From Pseudopithomyces maydicus (lineage: Eukaryota; Ascomycota; Dothideomycetes; Pleosporales; Didymosphaeriaceae), in the NCBI GenBank assembly GCA_026873275.1, contig JANTUC010000001.1:3162001-3226000 (forward strand): a stretch of 64,000 nucleotides of DNA. The letters are read 5' to 3'. Below, in pieces: positions 45,000 through 56,561 of the stretch (position 1 is the first letter of the stretch; every line of letters starts with the position of its first letter). The notes beneath the pieces were generated by a model. The model did no database searches and was not told the DNA's origin. It was given only the letters and a program-made list of their open reading frames with translations. The position numbers were made by a program, and so were the translations under genes.

Positions 45000-45572
45000 T
45001 CAATTGACTCGCTTCAAGTACACCCCGCTAGTCGCCAGCTCATATACAAGGTCCGTACCAGTCACCTTGCTGCCATCCCAATAGCTGACACCCACAGCTT
45101 CGAACGCGACCGATCCCACCCCAGCCGGGAGCTGATACGACTTCCAATCTGTCGGCCCATCCCCCGATTTCGTCGTCCCATCCCCTCCATTCGACGGCAC
45201 ATAGAATCGCCCGAGGTGCTTGTCGCGATTGTTGGATCCAATACCGTCCGAAAGTGGCAGCTTAGACGAGCTGAAGATATCGACCGGCACACCGCCCTTG
45301 TTGGGCTCGTTGTACCAGAAGTGGACCTCTACCTTCTTGCCGATCCAATCCGCTGGGAGGTTGAAGATGTGCACCTCAGACGTGGAGGTTTCCCAATCGA
45401 TCAGGCCTTGAATTTTGGGGATATAGTCTGGCGGTGGGTGCGTGGCTGATTGGTGGTATATGTAGCCACCCTGGGGTGCTAAAATACTGCCGGAAGGCCA
45501 GCGCTTTTCGACAGGAGCTCCTGTCGCAAGACCGACGAGGCCAGCAAGGAAGGCAGACGCGAGAAATTTCAT
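45000..45572 (-). CDS. Secreted But2-like protein 1
   Basis: 190 aa without introns. Signal peptide MKFLASAFLAGLVGLATGAP, then a KR site (VEKR, residues 22-23) that suits Kex2 processing. The remaining ~165 residues are a beta-rich domain (VHIFNLPADWIGKKVEVHFWY; NNRDKHLGRFYVPSN; LATSGVYLKRV), resembling the C-terminal domain of Schizosaccharomyces But2 proteins, which is common in secreted fungal proteins. It lacks cysteines. A TATATA sequence lies near 45660-45668, about 90 bp upstream on its strand. Role unknown; cell-surface or extracellular. The same-strand gene at 46567 is a probable homologue. Confidence 0.8.
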   Translation of the reverse strand: MKFLASAFLAGLVGLATGAPVEKRWPSGSILAPQGGYIYHQSATHPPPDYIPKIQGLIDWETSTSEVHIFNLPADWIGKKVEVHFWYNEPNKGGVPVDIFSSSKLPLSDGIGSNNRDKHLGRFYVPSNGGDGTTKSGDGPTDWKSYQLPAGVGSVAFEAVGVSYWDGSKVTGTDLVYELATSGVYLKRVN

Positions 45573-46566
45573 TGTGAAATGGTTGGGATCTTGCTACTCT
45601 TTCTCTGTAGAGACTCGCTTGATGTCAATTAAATCGCGTCCTACATATCCTGCCCTCATAAATATATACCCTCGATTGCGTGATGCCCGTTCTAGCCTCA
45701 GACATCATCACCCAATTGCACCCGCAGCCGGCATACGCATACGGATACGAAGGCCCTCAGCTGCACCTTCCTTATGTTGGTCACGAGGCCCAACAGGCTC
45801 TAAAAAGACCTTTGGAAGGAACGTCAATATTGCCAATATTGTCATCGTTGCACTCACTCGTAATCCTCTCGAATAATGACATCGTGTATGCCATGCATTG
45901 CAAATTATTACATGACTATGTGTCAATATCCGTAGTGTACTGCCGTGGGGCCAGTAAGCATGATTCATGGTCAGTATTTCGTTTGTCGCGGTAGATTAGA
46001 CAGCAGCTCCCATAGTACTACAGCCTATTGGATGCTTGATATTGATTGCTTAAGACATGGCGTGCTTCTCTTGAGGGCTGCTACTCCAAGCAGTGAGGTC
46101 TATACCTTAATATCTGCGTCACACACGGTCTCCTGAATGAGCAAATTGATCTGAGAGCAATTATTAGAGGATAGCGCCCATGGCTCGTATACTGGTAGAA
46201 GACTTCAATAGTCTCTCGTACTGTCCCCAGGCAGTATCGTATCGTACGTGGGTTAGCATTCTCACCTCCCGCCAGACGATAGCGCTTTGCTGCACACCTA
46301 GGCCTCCGTCGAGGTTATGATCTGATTTCAATCAACCCAAGTCACCTAGGATTCCATGGAATTCAAACAACACGAACTGTGTTCAACGAGGCAAGGCACC
46401 TGTATAAATTTTTATAATCAATGAACCAATCACTCTCGAACCGCACCTCCATCTCTACCAAGAAGAAGTAAAAACACTCATCCAACAAATAAACATTACA
46501 CCATGAAAAAGGAGAGTCCAAATCCCACTCATATCCCTCTCTTCCTCTCTAATCCACCACCACCGC
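45573..46566. other. Intergenic region
   Basis: It separates two same-strand secreted-protein genes. Apart from the TATA-like sequence near 45660, no gene or RNA was recognised. Confidence 0.5.
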
Positions 46567-47111
46567 TCATGCCCTCGTCAAAACCAACCCCGCGCTCGCC
46601 GCATCGAACCAAAAGTCTGCCACAGGAGGATTCTTGCTATCCCCGACAATCTCCAACGTAAACTTCGCCCTATCCGGCACCGTGAAAGTCCCCAACTCAA
46701 TCAACTTCACCGCGCCCGTACCCCTCTCCACCTCAAACGTAGCAAGATGCCTATCCCGCTTATTATTCGTGCTCGCCTTGTTCACGCCCTTCTGCAGATC
46801 GAGACCCGGCAGCGAAAGGTGCACACGGAAGCGGGTGCCCTCTGCGATGGTGGTGCTACCCTTGAGGAACCCGATGCGTGCGGGTTGGTTGCGGAGGGGG
46901 TGTTGACGAAGGTTTGGTGGGTGGAGATTGGGTGTACGTTGTCGAAGAGGACGCGGCCGGTGGTGGCGGCGGTGTAGAAGCCCGGGTCGGGGCGGTCTGT
47001 CCAGGTGTGGGTGAAGGACGGACGGACGGATTGGCGCTTTTCGACGAGAGGGGTGGGGGAGGCGGTGGTAAGGGTTAGGAGGGTGGTGAGGAGGGCGACG
47101 GCGAACTTCAT
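46567..47111 (-). CDS. Secreted But2-like protein 2, apparent one-base gap
   Basis: Starts MKFAVALLTTLLTLTTASP (signal peptide) with a KR site at residues 25-26 (LVEKR). An upstream in-frame ATG at 47225 would bury the signal peptide and is unlikely. The frame breaks at the C5 run (plus-strand GGGGG, 46896-46900): one more C gives TFVNTPLRNQPARIGFLKG and runs on to NNKRDRHLATFEVERG and the end SAGLVLTRA. About 180 aa result. NNKRDRHLATF corresponds to NNRDKHLGRF of the gene at 45000, and both end in A.SG/A-G-V/L-x-L. This shows homology. Function unknown; likely extracellular. Confidence 0.75.
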
Positions 47112-48577
47112 ATTGAAGGTGGTGTGAGGAGGAGGTTTGAAGACTTGAGGAGCTTTTTTAGAAAGTACTGTAGAGGTTGGGGTGGATGGTGCATTGGAGG
47201 TTGCGTTGTGGTCGTTCTTATACACACATTCTCCTTGCTATTCAGTCCTGGAGTACATGATCAGCTCTCGTGCTAGCAACGTGATGGTCAGCCCAAGAGT
47301 TGTTTTTGCAGGCTTAGAATACCCTGTCTTAGCCTTCAAGTAAAACACTGCCCATTGTCGTCCAGCGTACCGTTCAGCGTGGCCTTCAGCTTACTGCCTT
47401 CGTCCAGCTCATGAGCCCCAAGCTCACTCCGCCCCCGTATTCTCATGTTTCGGTCCCACTGTTACATCTACCAAGAGGCCAAATGGTTTTCCATTACTCA
47501 ACCGTTCATGTTTTGGGACGTGCTTTGATGCCTGTGGGTTCGTGGTGGAGGCACTGCTGGTAACGTGATCAAGCTGACAACACGAATCGTGGTTCTCTCC
47601 GCGATCCGGCTGAAAAGCTCGACGAATAGCAGCGCAATATTGGCTCATCTTTCTAAATAACGGTAGTTTGATACGAGACCCAGAAAAATCGGCAAATGGC
47701 GCGATGCGGCTGTGGGAGTGATGTGCTCGTGTTCGGATACAGCCGGGCTGGCGAGCTGGTCTTGGTATGTAGTGGTTATATTTGGTGCATATTTCCATCC
47801 TCCAGTATTGGTTTTTCTTGTGATAGGTTAAAGTAAGAATACTGAGGGCACGGTCTCGAAGAGATTGAGTCTTGGTACCTGGGAAACGAGATGAAAATTA
47901 TGTTGTAAACGTGCTATGCTGACAGTTGGTCAAATTCACCGTGGCGCTTTCGCCATTTCTGCATCGTGTAACGACTGCGCATAGCTAATGCGAGATATCC
48001 GTTGGGATTATGTGATCTCGAAGAAGTACGTAGGTTGTTTTCGGAATCCATAAGCGGCCTGTGGGCTTAGCACCTGGAGCGAGGAAGTACAAAACGTGTG
48101 CGGCTGAAAGCACCTGATCCATTTCATACGAGACAACATCTTGCTTTACAAGCGAAAGTTTCAGTGTTTTATCGTGGCAATATCGTAGGGAATACCACCC
48201 AGCCTTTTGTTGGGGTTCGGGTCTGTATTTGATGCAACACTGTAGCAGTAGGGTTAGTCCCCTAGACATGCAGCTCCGTAGCTTTTCTCACATCCTCTGG
48301 ATCGTTCGAGAAACCCACAATCTAAGAACTTGGAACAAGGGTGTTAGATGTTAAGTTTGGCCGTAGTTCATACTTATATAGGAAATATCCATTCTTTGAG
48401 CTCACGCTCGTTCGCAGAAATCAGATAGCCGCCCAATGTGTAATGAACCTTTTTCTCCAGAGCTCAACCAATGCAATGCAAATGTAATGACTGTAAATAA
48501 AAGAAATTTGCAAGAGAGTGTGATGTTTCCAACTTTTCCACGGAACCCATTTTGAAGTGTTTCGCATTGCATCTTTA
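47112..48577. other. Gene-poor stretch
   Basis: Promoter of the secreted protein, then 1.2 kb without a supported gene. Frames at 47424-47798 and 47985-48269 (minus) have no recognisable content. Confidence 0.45.
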
Positions 48578-50539
48578 TCAGAGCAGGTGTGGGTCGGTTT
48601 CCACCACTGGTCCATTATAGCTCTTTCTTGCATTTAGAAAGTAGTATCCAATACTAAAAAATGCCACACCGGCTGTGACCACTACTGCCCAGTTCATCTG
48701 TGTGGGATCGACGACTTTGAAGCTGTTGGGCCAGAAGCTAAAGAAAACTAAGATTAGTAGATAACAACATGCGAAAATATTGTTAGCCACGCCCAATGGA
48801 CCTTTCAACCTCCATGGGCCCCATCCCAAACTTCTATCTGACGACTCGTCAGCTTGTGCATTGGAGCTGAAAGCGGTGAGACCCGAGTTCGGGTCATCCA
48901 TATCCCCGCGGAGCCGCCGCCATAGGAGAAGACCGATGGCCAAAAGATAGGATATATAGAAACCTTCGAGAACGAGGGAGATGGTTCCATTGAAAGCGGC
49001 ATTATTTCCGATATTGATGAGAGCAAGGAGCGCCGAAAGGAGTGTCACGGCGAAAATGGCTACCACAGGAATGGTAGTACGTTGCTCGATCTGCACTCGT
49101 TTAGCATAGTCGTATCAGGTCATTGCAATACTTACCATGCTAAGTGCTCGCGCAAATGGCAGCCCTCTATCCCTTGCAAATGACCACGTCATACGCGACG
49201 CCGCGGCCAAGCAACCCATTGCACTGCAAAATTCAAGAACAATAATTATACTAGTCATGATGGATGCCCCAGTAATGGAGCCAGTAGCATACTCGAAGAT
49301 ACGCATAAACAGTGGGGTACTTTGCGCGGGTTCTCCCAGCATTTGTATGATATCAGGGGCACTAAAGAGAACTGCGATGAGCATGCTGAGAGCAAGACAG
49401 CCATTAATGCCGAGACTGAGTAACATCGATCGTGCAACGTCTGTGCTAGCGTTTCGGACCTCTTCGGACATCTACGTTAGTTAGAATAAGTACAGGTACA
49501 ATTAGTCTTTGGGGGCTTCTCACATGCACAGCAGAGTCGGTCCCTACAAAAGCCAAAGCGTTACCCTGTAAACCTACGAAGAATGCTAAACCAGTGGTTT
49601 TCCATTGCCCGCCATTGCTGAAAGTAGTAAAGATTTTCTTCGCTTGCTGGTGTGTGGGGGTAAGATAGACCAAGGGTATCAAGATACCGAAAAAGCCGAG
49701 TATATGAATCACAAGTACGATTACTTCGATTGTAGGCAGCGCTCCACTGATGAAGACATTGATGAAGACACACAGTAAAAGAACTGCCCATATCAGAAGT
49801 GTACCATGCCATAGCTCACGGACGTAATCAGGATGGCTAAGTGAGACCAACCCCAGTATGAGGTCTGCCACGAAAAAGCATGTGGACGTCAATGCGGCTA
49901 TCCATCCAATGACCGTAAGCCAACCTGAAAAAATTAGATTTCTTGTATCTAGTTTGTTGGAGTGAAATGCACATACCGGTGATGTAACTAAAGAATCTTT
50001 TACTCGACCGTGGCGCAAGAAGAGAGACCCAATGGTATTGACCTCCTGCAGTAGGAATTGAACTAGACAGCTCTCCTATGGCGATGAATACTGAGATGTT
50101 ACCAAGCCAGATAAGAAGAAATCCGTAGATCAGGCCGGCGGGGCCGCCGCTAATTTGTTCAGTGACGGGCCAAGAAGTGACAGGGCATTCAGTACTCGAA
50201 AACTCACTTCGAGAAACCTATTTGAAAAACACTGAAGCTGGTCAGTTTACCTACATGTATCGGGTCTATTGGATCGTACACTATGATACTTTCCCATGTA
50301 CACATAAGACCGCAAGACAGTCCTGTCATGCTCACCAATCCGAAGCGGCGCTGAGATTGTCAGATCAATGTCGCAAGCTTGGGAGTACTACGAACCTTCA
50401 ACACCTGCTGCTTCCCTACTCGAGCAAGCTCATATCTATCCCTATCAAAACTGGCAGGCTTTGCCTCTGAAAGAGAGCCTCCACTTCTCTGACGAACGCC
50501 TTCATCGTCCAAGGTTTGGAACTCTAGTGTCTTCTCCAT
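48578..50539 (-). CDS. Amino acid / GABA permease (APC family)
   Basis: Seven exons: 50396-50539, 50280-50350, 50208-50231, 49977-50149, 49524-49924, 49136-49471, 48578-49090; introns 45-58 nt. The product is 553 aa. The start MEKTLEFQTLDDEG gives a cytosolic tail. The first conserved block, RRFGLVSMTGLSCGLMCTWES, joins through the 24-nt exon to VVFQIGFSNGGPAGLIYGFLLIWLG, the GGP/NGGPAG signature of fungal GABA permeases. GELSSSIPTAGGQYHWV follows. About 12 helices run to the end (GPVVETDP). AVHMSEEVRNAS and AASRMTWSFARDRGLPFA are further family hallmarks. It likely imports amino acids, GABA or choline at the plasma membrane. All junctions keep frame. The ~1.7 kb beyond its start has no recognisable partner. 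Confidence 0.9.
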
Positions 50540-52255
50540 GACTGGCAAGCACGCAGTCAGCGGGAAACCGTCTATACCTCAGAGGTCAGGAAGCAAAGGA
50601 TATACCGAGAACCGGGCACCAACAAAGCCTGCCTCCCCAGAACCCTTGGAAGTGAGTTTGGAAGGAATGTGCGCGGATTGCGTCACACAAAACACATGCA
50701 ATGCAAGCCAATCTGGAGATTCGGCCTGTCAATTGGAAGGTGACGCCGACCATGTGCGCCGTGAGCTCATTTAAATTGTTGAAAACCCCACGACACTGAT
50801 CGGCAAGGGAAACATCCCGTATTCCACGGAAGTTGCTTGGCCGTTCATCCGCTGAAGTGTGGGTAGCGACATGTAACAGACTTTGACATATCGTACTGCG
50901 TCTTGAGACCTGTGATGTTGTGCCCAGACGAAGATTGATTTGCTATTTGAGTCGCACAACTAGTCGTATCAGCAAGTGTACCGTGCGATGGCATGCATCG
51001 GAAGGTGTCCCTTGCTCTTTCTAGTGTTGGCGGGTCTCATTCTACGAATCATCTAATTTCCCGAATCCGTCAGCACCTTTGCACAGACTATCTCGACGCC
51101 CTAAGGTGAGCTAGACTGCGCTTCTGCATCTTCACTCGGCGGAGATGAGGGGTTGAGGGACCAGGCCTAACTCTTCGCGTAGAAGTAACGATATCAAGGG
51201 CAGATTCGTTCTGTAGCTGTCACACGCCGCTAGCCTGTGCCATGCTGGGTGGTTGCTAGACAGCTGGCGTGTCAGACAGCCGTAGGAAAGATACAGAAGG
51301 CGCCGCAGGTGGCAGTGGTACAAGAGAGCACAGGACAGGCCGATGGGCTGGAATGAGGGCACGGAGATTTAGGAACGATCTGCCGGAGACGTTGTGAAAG
51401 CGGACAGGCTAACATCCGATTCGAACTAGCGTTCCACGTGGGAGATACCGGTGCATGGACACTGTGCAGATAGTACGCCACCCACATGTTCCCACCTTTC
51501 TTTCCGTAAGCCCATTGAATATTGAGATAATATCTTCATAAAAAGTACAGCTGTTGGGCTCTGTTCTAAAAATTGTAATTTCTACGGATACACAAATGGT
51601 GAACGCCCGCTTCCTAAATGCCGTTTCTTGTACAAGTTTCACCTGGTCTGATTTGTCAAGGGCGTTGTTGCATTAGGAAGCACACCAAGCCATTTGATGA
51701 GGTGGCAACAATCAGCTTGCGGGGAGCGTAATCGGCTGAAGGCGCCCAGCTACCAGAGGCGTTTTGCATTCGGTCTGCTGCTTTAACACTACGTGATCCT
51801 CGTGGATGCGTCATTTGGCTTACAGAGCCATAAGCTATAGTTATTCGTACAAGTGCAGTATATTATGCAGCTACATGTTATACGTGTGTGTACATCAATT
51901 CACCATCATTGGGCTCGTCCACGTTTCGTATGCCCCACTACGCGCTGGATATCTGTCTAAGTCAGATGCTGGTCACAGAATAATAAAGATACTCTGGTAC
52001 AAATTTACCTAGTCTATGGATGATAGGGATTTCTGTGGTTAAGAAACCCAAATTAATGTGTACATAGAGTGATTGTAGTCGTGTGCTAGATGTACTTCAT
52101 AATCTAGTAATATGTGCAGTATCAATGCGTGTGCGACAATAGAACACGAATATGTTGATTGAATGAAAGGAAAAGACGTTCAAAGCTGCTACCATGAACA
52201 CAAACTGTGATATACTACTGCAAAATGACCTATATCCTATCCCTCCCAATTCATT
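50540..52255. other. Gene-poor stretch
   Basis: Permease promoter on the left, then about 1.5 kb in which I find no supported gene, RNA or repeat. Confidence 0.45.
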
Positions 52256-53824
52256 TCACCTCCCAATACCTATCTCAACACTTCCACTCTGCCTATCTCC
52301 ACTTGTACGATCCTCCCACTCTGCACACACGACAGTGGTCTTCACAATCTTAGCTTGACTTCCTGTGCTCTCTGTATCCCATCTACTCTCCCCAACGCCA
52401 CCCTGGGCACTTATCTCTACGTCCACATTGCCGTCTGTTCGCTTTGGGCCACCAGGTAACCCACTTGCTGAATTTGCATGATTCGTACCTTCTGTAAGCA
52501 TCGGTAAGAACCTCCTTATGGAACTCTCCGCTTGACTCGGTCGATGCTTCTTTTCTGATGGATGCGCTGTATTCGAATGCGTGGAGCTCAACTTGAAGGA
52601 AGACGTTTTGCTGCGGTTGCGCGAATAGCCTGACTCGGAGGCTGTGCCTCGGCGTCTCATTTCATCGGCACTATACATGCCTGAGGGCAAAGATTCGAGA
52701 AGCGGACGAAGATAGGGGACGCATGAGGTCAGAATTGTGACACACTCGATCACCTGGGCAGTGAGCGTCCACTTCCACAGAGCCCGGGTAATGTTTGGGT
52801 CATCGAACGCTGGTGTGTATACTAATTGGACAACGGTCGCGATAATGTCGCTGCCGTCCCTGTTAGCGCTACCTTGTATCATTAGGATGGGTACATTTAC
52901 AGTGATCGCGTTCCGAAAAAACCTATAATTGTAATTTTCTTGCTCATACTCATTTGCAAGCTAAAGAGGACATGAACAGGATATAGGATCAAGCAGAGGT
53001 CGGTGAGCATATTCAGAGCACTAAAGGAGCGCCAGAAGCTTGTCTAATTGGTGTCAATAATGGCTCCTAGATTGACTAACTCTATAGGAACGCACCATGC
53101 CAAGACAATAGGCATCTTCTCCAAGGAATTGCCATGGTGTTTTTGTTCCGCATTGGAAGGCAGCAATAAGCTCGGTAACGATACCCCATAACGCGATAAG
53201 GGCAGTCAATCCCCAACCAAGTTTGCGATGCAAGTTCGAAGCTGTAAGGATCATGAGAAGCGAGGTGATTGACAGTTTAGCCAGTGTGAGAGTCGCAATG
53301 TAAAGCAACTTATTAGCATATTCAGCCTGGGAAAGTCAGCAAATAGGACATCATCAGGAAGCGTCATGAGTGAAATTTGTGGAATAAGGCTGAATACGAT
53401 GCAGTAAGCACACACCTTCTGGTACGCCATGATCTGCGTATTTGACAGCAGTATCATGTCTCTTCCCAGCCCACCTGCTAGCGTTTGAAAAACAACCGCG
53501 ACTCCAGAGCCAACGCTTGTGGTCTATATGATGTATTAAAGAACGTTTGCGCCAGAGTGAATCCTCGCACCGTTCCGAACCCTTCGAGCTTGACAAGCTT
53601 GACTCTAAAATGTAGAATAGACATACCAACGCGCCAACAACCAGATAGTCATCAACATCTATCCTTCTTCTCAAAGCCTTTTTTGTACCGAGTCTTGTCC
53701 CTACAGCCAGAAAACTCGTAATGAGGAGCACCCAGGTAATGACGTTGAGGAACGGCCCCAAGTTGCTTTGTGAACCGGGATGGCGCGCCACCATCTCTCG
53801 CACCTCAGCGGGAAAAGCAATCAT
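52256..53824 (-). CDS. Rhodopsin-domain (PTH11/SAT4-type) integral membrane protein
   Basis: Five exons: 53627-53824, 53416-53523, 53096-53326, 52901-53043, 52256-52850; introns 103, 89, 52 and 50 nt. The 424-aa product starts MIAFPAEVREMVARHPGS. Seven helices fit the fungal 'rhodopsin domain' plan: VITWVLLITSFLAVGTRL, DVDDYLVVGAL after helix 1, AKLSITSLLMIL, FFGTRSLDIIATVVQLVY, SCVPYLRPLLESLPSGM at the last helix. The ~130-residue Ser-rich cytosolic tail is typical. These proteins resemble the extracellular CFEM-less part of PTH11 receptors. Ligand and signalling partner are unknown. The last intron was placed at CT/GTAAAT...GGCAG because it restores the conserved RSLDIIA; a nearby acceptor gives RSLDGSDIIA. 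Confidence 0.83.
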
Positions 53825-54937
53825 AATCGCATGGACATGGCAGAACTGAATCAAGCCAAATCGCTGCTCACCTCAGTCTGAAATCGGAGGATATTCTTGG
53901 GTGTTGAGCGGGTGAGATGGGCGCCAGAATGCGAGCGAGAGCTGAGCAGCGAATATGGGAGAGGCGTACACTAGCAAGCATGGCAGGGTAAAGGGACATC
54001 TCACGAGGGCGTAATTTTGTCAGAGAAGCTCAAATGATGTTGGTCCACTTGTTTAGGTGACAATGGAAAGAGAGAAAGGGATGGGCTACCTTGCACATGG
54101 ACTTTAGTGGTCATCATTGAAATTTCGCGACATTGGAGGCGCGGGTCGCACATCGGGTGCACCAAGGGCACAATCTAGGTATGCAAGAATGATGTCGATT
54201 GGTTAATGTTGTACGACAAGACGTTGCGTTAGTCATTCTCCCTTGATTCGTTTCGGATCCACGGTAGAGCTTCCCAGATTCTCGAAACAATCAGATGCTG
54301 TGAACATGTTGGAATCCGACGATAGCCTATCATCCCTATGTTTATGAGCCAATAAATGCGGGGTGACGAATTGTTAATTGCCTACCACGAGGGTTCCGTA
54401 GAAACATGACTAGTTTGAATACTTGACCAAAAGGGGTCGGTTTTCCTTTATAAACGAGACATTCTTCGAGTTACACTGAAGCTAGAGAACGTCTACATCC
54501 GAGAATCGAATAGCCACCATTGTCTCACTACATTTGTATCGCAAAATTGGAGGAGCAGTAGCGGGTCCCAACCTGAAGTCGTGGAACGTTGTGTGCTGCG
54601 TTCGGACTAACGCGGATAATGCGGCGTCGGCGCTTGATGCCCGAATCACATGGCTTTGTACACCAGCACAAGATGGAATGCCAGATGCCGCGCCTCTTTT
54701 CACATTCATAAAACGGTGAGATCTGAGCGCTTGGTCTAAAAATGTAATACTATAAATGCGGTAGTGACAGAATGATCCATAGCACCTCCCAACAATTTCA
54801 CCAAGCCCATTTCACCGTACACGGTTGTGTCCGATGTTGTGCGTGGCCGGGTGCACATATTTGAAAGACTGTCGTTGGTTAGAAGGAATCTGAGGATGGG
54901 TAGAAACATGCCTACGTAGTTCTAGATGCCCAACGAT
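53825..54937. other. Intergenic region
   Basis: Promoter of the membrane protein at the left. No other gene supported. Confidence 0.45.
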
Positions 54938-55102
54938 TCATTCGGTCTCAATACTCCTGGTGTCTACGACTATTGGATCCAGAAATTCAGTTTCGATGGA
55001 TAGCACCCCGCGCGCGATTTGGTGCTCAGTCCCAAAGACGGGTGCAGCACCTGTAACGGCAACGAAGATGCCAACTGGCAGGAGAATGAAAGCTGTACGC
55101 AT
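54938..55102 (-). CDS. Short secreted peptide ORF (54 aa), speculative
   Basis: ATG 55102 opens a 54-codon frame: a convincing signal peptide (MRTAFILLPVGIFVAVTGAAP) followed by only ~33 residues. Within these SIETE occurs twice (GVLSIETE and DTRSIETE). There are no Cys residues and no dibasic KR site; single Arg residues precede each repeat within a few positions. It sits ~0.5 kb downstream of the UstYa-family gene on the same strand. Small secreted precursors near UstYa genes are known from fungal RiPP clusters, but those usually have KR-separated multi-repeat cores. It may equally be a chance ORF or the first exon of a longer gene. Confidence 0.35.
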   Translation of the reverse strand: MRTAFILLPVGIFVAVTGAAPVFGTEHQIARGVLSIETEFLDPIVVDTRSIETE

Positions 55103-55607
55103 CTTGACGTGCTCGTGTGATATGATCGACTGGACTCTGGTGGAATGTGAGATTCTTTTCATTGAGTGGGTGAAAGTCATTTACCTACAGTTGACTTGGC
55201 TCGGATATGTCTATTCTGCACAAGCTGCTCATCTCACCTTGTAGATCCAGCCATATATAAGTCGCCGAGCATTGAGGGGCATCCACAATTGTCAGAAATG
55301 CAGCCCACTCCGCAAGAGAAGCATACGTAAAGTCGGTGAACTCTCCAGGCATGTGTTGCATCGCGATCACTGCGCAATGTTACATGGACGCCGAGACTAT
55401 GGAACACGACGCTCAATAAACTGAGCGTCGCAGCTCGCTAAGAACTTTCAGTGGGGTGAAGAGTTGCACCTGTACATCCAAGAATCTTTGAATCGAGTCA
55501 CATACATGGTCTGGAAAACCTGACTTCAACGCCCAAGTCCTCCTTTTCCCGAAAGCAGCACTAAGAACACTGTATATGCATTCCCTTTCATCATCAATAA
55601 AATCCAG

Positions 55608-56561
55608 TTAGAATATAACCGTATGTTCAGAGTCTTTCGGCTCATAAGGGTCCTTATGACCATGATACTCGAAATAGGCTTCCATGATAGGCCGATACGG
55701 TGAGTCATTTGGGCAGTGCGCAAACAGCTCCAGTGTATTCGTAGCCTCACGATAATCATCAAACTCATGGCAAGCGTGCTGGTCTTTCCGTGTTGCCCAT
55801 GCCTCCAGCTTGCTCCAGTCGCGACACTGCCGTAGCTGACCGTCGCCAACGCGGTGAGCAATTAGCGCTGGCATCGGTGTGTCATCAGCTGTGCAGATGA
55901 CGTCCTGTCGTAAGCCGTCCAAGCAGTGCAGTAGATGGTGAAGATTGAAAGTTTGGTTGCTGTTGTTGTGCTTGGAGACAATCGCTTTGCGGATCAGTTT
56001 CTGAGGGGTCAGCAGGGGCTAAGTTGTTCGCATGATGAGCTTGCGTACCAGGCAGTGCAGGTCGTGGAAACCTTTCACGTAGTAGATGCTACGCTCAGTA
56101 TCCCATGGGAAACGCGTAGAAGGACTAAGACCGAGCTGTTTCGCGAACTTGTGGTGTAGAGAGATGGCCATTGGGTTTGTGTCGATAGCGTCCCAGGCTT
56201 CGTTGGATACTTCATCGCTGATGTTTGGATTCCAATATTTCGTGTATACGTGGTAAGGAATCTCGACATCGAATGTGATACCGCCTATTTCAAAGGTTAC
56301 CGCCAGAGAGAAAAGGTGGCGGAGGGAATCATGATTATACTCACTGTACTTTGATTTTCCACGGTCTACGGATGCTTGAATGGAGCGGGCATTGTTGGTC
56401 AACAAGAGAGCGTTACCGGTAAGAGAGAGTAGAAGAATGATGGCGTAGATGACACAAATCTGCGAAAAGTTGTCTCTTCCTAGGAGGCTTAAATCATCGT
56501 TATCTTGCTCTTCGTCAACTTCGGCCTCGCTCAATGGTCGATAATGGCCATCGTCTGCCAT
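55608..56561 (-). CDS. UstYa family protein (DUF3328)
   Basis: Exons 56049-56561 and 55608-56000, with a 48-nt intron (GTACGC...CTCAG); 301 aa. A cytosolic N-terminal tail (MADDGHYRPLSEAEVDEE) precedes one transmembrane helix (~33-53, ICVIYAIILLLSLTGNALLL). The lumenal part carries the two diagnostic HxxHC motifs: HDLHC (166-170, interrupted only after Leu171 by the intron) and HLLHC (193-197) followed by LDGLRQDVICTADDTP. UstYa proteins are oxidases for cyclisation in ustiloxin, cyclochlorotine and related biosynthesis, and many genomes contain stray copies. Here no tyrosinase, peptidase or second UstY gene is adjacent, so pathway membership is open. Intact. Confidence 0.9.

Noticed and set aside
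52880..52930. Frameshift in the T6 run of the rhodopsin-like gene
   Set aside because: A 50-nt intron with good donor, branch point and acceptor restores the conserved GTRSLDIIA, so no missing base is needed.
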